DNA of 10,271 nucleotides, taken from contig CAJPSJ010000053.1 of NCBI GenBank assembly GCA_905373295.1, positions 1 through 10,271 on the forward strand, read 5' to 3'. Source of the DNA: an uncultured Campylobacter sp. Lineage in GTDB: Bacteria > Campylobacterota > Campylobacteria > Campylobacterales > Campylobacteraceae. The position numbers were made by a program, and so were the translations under genes. The notes below the pieces were generated by a model. It was not told the DNA's origin, did no database searches, and worked only from the letters and a program-made list of their open reading frames with translations. Below are positions 6,670-10,271 of the stretch, in pieces. Within the stretch, counting starts at the first letter, position 1; the number at the start of each line of letters is the position of its first letter.

Positions 6670-6680
6670 GATAATCCTAC
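6666..6680. repeat. Perfect 7-bp inverted repeat between the pseudopilin and metG
   Basis: GTAGGAT-A-ATCCTAC is a perfect palindrome with a one-base centre. It overlaps the pseudopilin TAG stop (6667-6669) and ends six bases before the TAAGGAG ribosome site of metG. As RNA it could form a six-pair stem with a UAA loop. No U-run follows, so it is not a typical terminator. It could be a small operator or a translation-modulating hairpin, or chance. Confidence 0.45.
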
Positions 6681-6696
6681 ACACTTAAGGAGAATA

Positions 6697-8694
6697 ATGA
6701 AAAAATACATAATGACGCCGATTTATTACGTAAACGACGTCCCGCATATCGGTCACGCATACACGACGATCATCGCCGATACGATGGCTAGATTTTACCG
6801 CCTACAAGGACACGAGGTGTTTTTTAAAACGGGCACCGACGAGCACGGCCAAAAGATCGAGGAGGCCGCAGCCAAGCACGGCAAAAGCCCAAAGCAGTAC
6901 GCAGACGGCGTAAGCGCTAAATTTAAAGACCTGTGGGACGAGTTTGACATCAGCTACGATATGTTTTCGCGCACTACCGATGCCGCGCACGAGGCGGCGG
7001 TGCAAAACGTATTTCGCAAGATGTATGAAAAGGGCGACATTTATAAGGGCGAATACGAGGGCAACTATTGCGTAAGCTGCGAGAGTTTTATCCCTTCCGC
7101 TCAGCTAATCGACGGCGAATATTGCCCCGACTGCGGCAAAAAGACTAAAATTTTAAAAGAGGAGAGCTATTTTTTCAGGCTTGGCGCCTATGCAGAGCGG
7201 CTTTTGAAATGGTATGAGGATGAAAAGTGCATCCTGCCCCTAGGCAAAAAAAATGAGGTTGTAAGCTTCGTAAAAGGCGGTCTGAAGGATCTTTCAATTA
7301 CGCGAACGGGCTTTGATTGGGGCGTTAAAATTCCGCCCGAGCTAAACGATCCGAAACATGTGATTTACGTTTGGCTGGACGCGCTGATGGATTACCTTAG
7401 TTCGCTCGGGTTTTGTGCGGGTGGCGAGCGGATGGAGTATTGGAGCGATGCACTGCACATCGTAGGCAAGGATATTTTGCGCTTTCACGCCGTTTATTGG
7501 CCTGCGTTTTTGATGAGCCTTGGGCTAAATATGCCACGCAGCATCGCAGCTCACGGCTGGTGGACGCGCGACGGCAAAAAGATGAGCAAGAGCCTAGGCA
7601 ACGTCGTAGATCCGCGTGAGGTCGCCAACGCCTACGGGCTGGAGCAGTTTAGGTATTTTTTGCTGCGCGAGGTGCCGTTCGGCCAAGACGGCGATTTTTC
7701 GCAAAAAGCGATCATCAACCGCGTAAATTCCGAGCTTGCCAATGAGCTTGGAAATCTACTCAGCCGCATCGTCGGCATGAGCGCAAAATACTCGGACTAC
7801 GTCATAAATTCCAAAGACGTGATGAAATTTTTCACCGCCGAGATCGAGGAGGCGAACTCCTATCTGAGCGCCGCACTTAGCGCGCTTGAGGAGGTCGCTA
7901 CCAATAGATACTTGGAGGAGCTTTGGAGGGCGCTTGCTCTTGCGAACGCTTCGATCGCGAAATATGAGCCGTGGAATTTGATGAAAAACGGCGAGCAGGC
8001 TAAGGCACTGGCCCTCGTCGCAATGGTCGCAAATATTTTGGCTAAAGTCGCCGTGCTGCTAAGCCCTGCGATGCCGAAGACAGCGGCACGTATCGCAGAC
8101 ACGCTCGGCTTTGAAATAGCCACTCCACTTTATGAGAAGCTAGTACTTCGCGGCGAAATTTTAGATTTTAAGGCCAAGCCGTGCGAGCCGCTTTTTACCA
8201 AGATTGATCACGAGCTAATGCCGAAGGCGGACTACGATAGACTGGACGGCGCTGTAAATTCTGCAAGCTGTTCGGGCGCAGACGCCGCGGTAAAAGGCGC
8301 ACCAAATTTAAACGCAAACGCTTCCAGCTCGAACGCTACGGCGCAAGAAGCCCAAGGCGCGACATCTGAAGCGCAGATTAAAATCGATGATTTTAAAAAG
8401 TGCGTTATCAAAGTCGGTACGGTTTTGGAGTGCGAAAACATTGAGGGCAGCGAGAAGTTGTTGCGATTTATGATCGATTTGGGCGAGGAGAGGCCGCGTC
8501 AAATCATCAGCGGTATCGCGAAATTTTACGATCCCGCCGCGCTTGTCGGCAAGCAGATCTGCGTGCTGGCAAATTTAAAACCCGCTAAAATTTTTAAACA
8601 TAGCAGCGAGGGCATGATTTTAAGCGCCGAGGACGGTAGCCTTACACTGCTTAGCACCCTCGCGCCTGTAAAAAACGGCGCGATCGTAGGTTAG
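6697..8694 (+). CDS. metG: Methionyl-tRNA synthetase with C-terminal tRNA-binding domain
   Basis: MetRS charges tRNA-Met and initiator tRNA with methionine in the cytoplasm. The 665-residue protein has the class I signature HIGH at 17-20, a zinc knuckle with Cys125/Cys128 and Cys143/Cys146, and KMSKS at 295-299 in GKKMSKSLGN. The anticodon-binding helical domain spans about 340-500 and includes the conserved Trp in EPWNLMK. A low-complexity Ala/Ser/Asn-rich linker (about 515-560) joins it to an EMAPII/Trbp111-like dimerising tRNA-binding domain at 562-665, with VGTVLECENIEGSEKLL and LANLKPAKIFKHSSEGM-type motifs. Two paired-cysteine half-knuckles suggest the one-knuckle Zn form. The strong TAAGGAG at 6686-6692 fixes the ATG at 6697. 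The gene follows the pseudopilin by 27 bp, and its stop is two bases before the next start, implying translational coupling. Confidence 0.98.
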   Translation: MKKYIMTPIYYVNDVPHIGHAYTTIIADTMARFYRLQGHEVFFKTGTDEHGQKIEEAAAKHGKSPKQYADGVSAKFKDLWDEFDISYDMFSRTTDAAHEAAVQNVFRKMYEKGDIYKGEYEGNYCVSCESFIPSAQLIDGEYCPDCGKKTKILKEESYFFRLGAYAERLLKWYEDEKCILPLGKKNEVVSFVKGGLKDLSITRTGFDWGVKIPPELNDPKHVIYVWLDALMDYLSSLGFCAGGERMEYWSDALHIVGKDILRFHAVYWPAFLMSLGLNMPRSIAAHGWWTRDGKKMSKSLGNVVDPREVANAYGLEQFRYFLLREVPFGQDGDFSQKAIINRVNSELANELGNLLSRIVGMSAKYSDYVINSKDVMKFFTAEIEEANSYLSAALSALEEVATNRYLEELWRALALANASIAKYEPWNLMKNGEQAKALALVAMVANILAKVAVLLSPAMPKTAARIADTLGFEIATPLYEKLVLRGEILDFKAKPCEPLFTKIDHELMPKADYDRLDGAVNSASCSGADAAVKGAPNLNANASSSNATAQEAQGATSEAQIKIDDFKKCVIKVGTVLECENIEGSEKLLRFMIDLGEERPRQIISGIAKFYDPAALVGKQICVLANLKPAKIFKHSSEGMILSAEDGSLTLLSTLAPVKNGAIVG

Positions 8695-8696
8695 CG

Positions 8697-9530
8697 ATGA
8701 GGGCTCTAGCGCGCAAGGCTTCGAAGCTCGCTATCTACAGCGCGGCTGGGCTCTGTGCGCAAAAAAGCGGCGCTTCGGATAAAATTTTAAAGCTTTGCCG
8801 CCGCTCCTCCTTCGCCGCAAAGATCGGCGCGGGCGGGCTTGTATGCGCCACGCCTTTGGTGCTAAAACTCGGCGCAGGGGTTGCTTTAAAATTTGCGGCG
8901 CGTAAAATTTTAACGCTAGGCGTTTGCGAGCTGTCGAAGTTCGCCGCTTTAAAATGTGCAAAGCTCGGTGCGCGCGCGGTCGTGCGCTCATTTTCACGCA
9001 CCGATAAATTTACGGACGAGCGCACGAAAAAGCATGCGAGCGCGGATGGCGAGAATTCTAAAGCAAACGCCGCGTCGCGCAGAAAGCGCACGGCAAGCGT
9101 TTCTAACGCGAATGTCAAAAAAGATACATCGTTTTCCAAAAGCATCTCTGCTAAAAAAAATGCAGCGACAAAAACCGTGCCCGCAAAAAGATCTCCGCTC
9201 GCTAAAAAACCCGCATCTGTCGCAAAACCTGCATCGACCGCTAAAAGTATCGCGCCCGCCGCAGCTTCCGTATCTATCGCAAAATCAGCGTCCGTAAAAA
9301 GCGCCGTGCAAAATAAAATTTCCACAGCTAACGCAAAAGTAGCACCCGCCAAAAATACGGCGCAGAACGCAAAATCTCGCCGCATCGCAAAAAACACCGC
9401 TACGCCTGCTGTTGTAATCGTCGCAAAAGACGCTGCCGCGTCCGCCACAATCTCCGCGCCTACCGTAAAGCAGCCGCGCCGCGCCGTAAAGAGCGTGCCC
9501 CTTAAAAGCTCTACCGCAGGGAAGTTGTAA
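8697..9530 (+). CDS. Highly basic Ala/Lys-rich protein of unknown function, histone H1-like tail
   Basis: I do not recognise this 277-residue protein. By my count it has 61 Ala (22%), 40 Lys and 17 Arg against only 9 acidic residues, so it is extremely basic. Residues 1-100 are moderately hydrophobic, with Lys/Arg spaced through Ala/Leu/Val/Gly stretches (for example LVLKLGAGVALKFAARKIL) and five cysteines (20, 34, 50, 77, 87), suggesting amphipathic or membrane-associated helices. From about 101 onward it is low complexity, with repeated AK, AKK, PAK, AKPAS and AKSA patterns and only two aromatic residues (Phe105, Phe146). This resembles histone H1-like or other nucleic-acid-binding tails. 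The ATG is two bases after the metG stop, with a partial TAGG site at 8687-8690. Its own stop overlaps the next start by one base, which supports a real coupled gene. DNA or RNA binding is inference from composition only. Confidence 0.7.
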   Translation: MRALARKASKLAIYSAAGLCAQKSGASDKILKLCRRSSFAAKIGAGGLVCATPLVLKLGAGVALKFAARKILTLGVCELSKFAALKCAKLGARAVVRSFSRTDKFTDERTKKHASADGENSKANAASRRKRTASVSNANVKKDTSFSKSISAKKNAATKTVPAKRSPLAKKPASVAKPASTAKSIAPAAASVSIAKSASVKSAVQNKISTANAKVAPAKNTAQNAKSRRIAKNTATPAVVIVAKDAAASATISAPTVKQPRRAVKSVPLKSSTAGKL

Positions 9531-10271
9531 TGGTAAATTTATTAAATTTAATCCGCATCGTAAACGGAACGATGCTAAATAATCCCGCGATCTCCGCGGT
9601 CGAGAGCTTTGCGATCGAGCCCGCAAAAGTCGCAAAAAAGGGCGCTTTCATTGCACTCGGCGCAAACGAGCGCGATGTGCGCACCGCGATCGATAACGGC
9701 GCGTACGCGATCATTTTCGATAACAATTTCAAGCCGCTCAACGACGAGATCGCCTTTATCAAAGTAGAAAATTTATGCTCGGCGCTAGTGCGACTGATAA
9801 AATTTTTGGGCGAGACGTGGCGGCACGGCTTCGTGCTGATAAACGAGGTGCAAAGCGAGATCCTGCGCTACACGAGCGTGCCGAAAAATTTGATGTTTGC
9901 GCCGCGCAGCAAGGGCGAGCTTTTTATCAGCCTGATGAATGCCAAAGAGAAAAATACCTACTTCACCACCGACGCCGAGCTTTTACAAAGCCTCGGTATC
10001 TCGCCCGTCCGGGTTCCCGCGAGCGACGATTTTAGGCTACTTTACGGCGGCTCGATATTTTACAGCAGCTTCGTTTTCGACGGGCTTTATTACTCAAATT
10101 TAATCTTTCCACAGCTGTTTTTGCCCGAGCTATGCGGCGTGATCGAGTATCTCTCGCGCAAAAACATACCCTTTAAATTTCAAAGCTTAAGCGCATTCGG
10201 CCATTTTGAACCGATTTTTGTGGATAGATTTTTTAACGTTAGCTCGCTTGGCGGCAGCTACCGCGCCTTTA
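9530..10271 (+). CDS. Hypothetical protein with Mur-ligase N-terminal-like start, 3' end missing
   Basis: There are 247 open codons from the ATG at 9530 to the right edge, so the gene is incomplete. The ATG shares its A with the preceding TAA stop. AGGGAAG at 9518-9524 is a good ribosome site five nt away. Residues about 20-95 resemble the N-terminal UDP-binding domain of MurE/MurF ligases. That is a segment ending KKGAFIALGANERD, then AIDNGAYAIIFD, then VENLCSALVRLIKFLGE, matching the usual order of GxxFxAl, AixxGAxAvv and a short helix before the ATPase domain. However, no GxxGKT/S P-loop follows where the Mur ATPase domain would begin. The later part is aromatic-rich (for example YGGSIFYSSFVFDGLYY) and unfamiliar. 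It may be a ligase-derived protein without ATPase, or the similarity may be superficial. No signal peptide is seen. Confidence 0.75.
   Translation, partial: MVNLLNLIRIVNGTMLNNPAISAVESFAIEPAKVAKKGAFIALGANERDVRTAIDNGAYAIIFDNNFKPLNDEIAFIKVENLCSALVRLIKFLGETWRHGFVLINEVQSEILRYTSVPKNLMFAPRSKGELFISLMNAKEKNTYFTTDAELLQSLGISPVRVPASDDFRLLYGGSIFYSSFVFDGLYYSNLIFPQLFLPELCGVIEYLSRKNIPFKFQSLSAFGHFEPIFVDRFFNVSSLGGSYRAF

Noticed and set aside
1..10271. Defence system, mobile element, CRISPR array or tRNA gene
   Set aside because: No transposase, integrase, direct-repeat array or cloverleaf was seen. Genes are mostly core metabolism and envelope functions in tight plus-strand arrangement.

Overview
The window looks like chromosomal DNA of a Campylobacter, or a close epsilonproteobacterial (Campylobacterota) relative, from the group with moderately high GC. 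Candidates are oral species such as C. gracilis, C. showae or C. rectus, but I cannot choose between them from sequence alone. The reasons are the futalosine-route menaquinone gene, tightly packed co-directional genes, a pseudopilin with a Campylobacter-style MKKAFTMIEL start, and the abundance of AAATTT (about 64 by hand count, roughly 3 expected by chance).

Layout. Positions 1-1599 hold most of glmS on the minus strand, with its 3' end cut off by the window edge. A 141-bp divergent spacer (1600-1740) contains candidate promoters for both directions. Everything to its right is on the plus strand: mqnE (1741-2823), an AzgA/PbuG-type purine permease (2842-4137), a Gpt-like purine phosphoribosyltransferase (4153-4602), a 111-bp spacer built from degenerate AAATTT-centred repeats, a polytopic GT-C-like membrane protein (4714-5940), a GspH/FimT-like pseudopilin (5968-6669), metG (6697-8694), a very basic Ala/Lys-rich protein of unknown function (8697-9530), and a partial gene whose start resembles a Mur-ligase N-terminal domain (9530 to the right edge). 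There is no gene-free stretch over 300 bp, and I found no RNA gene, insertion sequence or CRISPR.

How the genes fit together. GlmS makes glucosamine-6-phosphate for peptidoglycan and LPS/LOS. MqnE builds the aminodeoxyfutalosine intermediate of menaquinone synthesis, whose next step releases adenine. The following two genes, 18 and 15 bp apart, are a purine importer and a purine salvage enzyme, so the first three plus-strand genes plausibly form a quinone/purine operon. The second plus-strand block has gaps of 27 bp, 27 bp, 2 bp and a 1-bp overlap. It combines envelope functions (GT-C-like protein, pseudopilin, Mur-like protein) with metG and the basic protein. The pseudopilin differs from its neighbours in composition and may have its own promoter.

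Most of the window is ordinary core genome. The parts that deserve a second look are the AAATTT excess and its possible link to RAATTY-dependent DNA recognition, the intergenic repeat cluster, the histone H1-like basic protein coupled to metG, and the Mur-like gene that lacks a P-loop where one would be expected.
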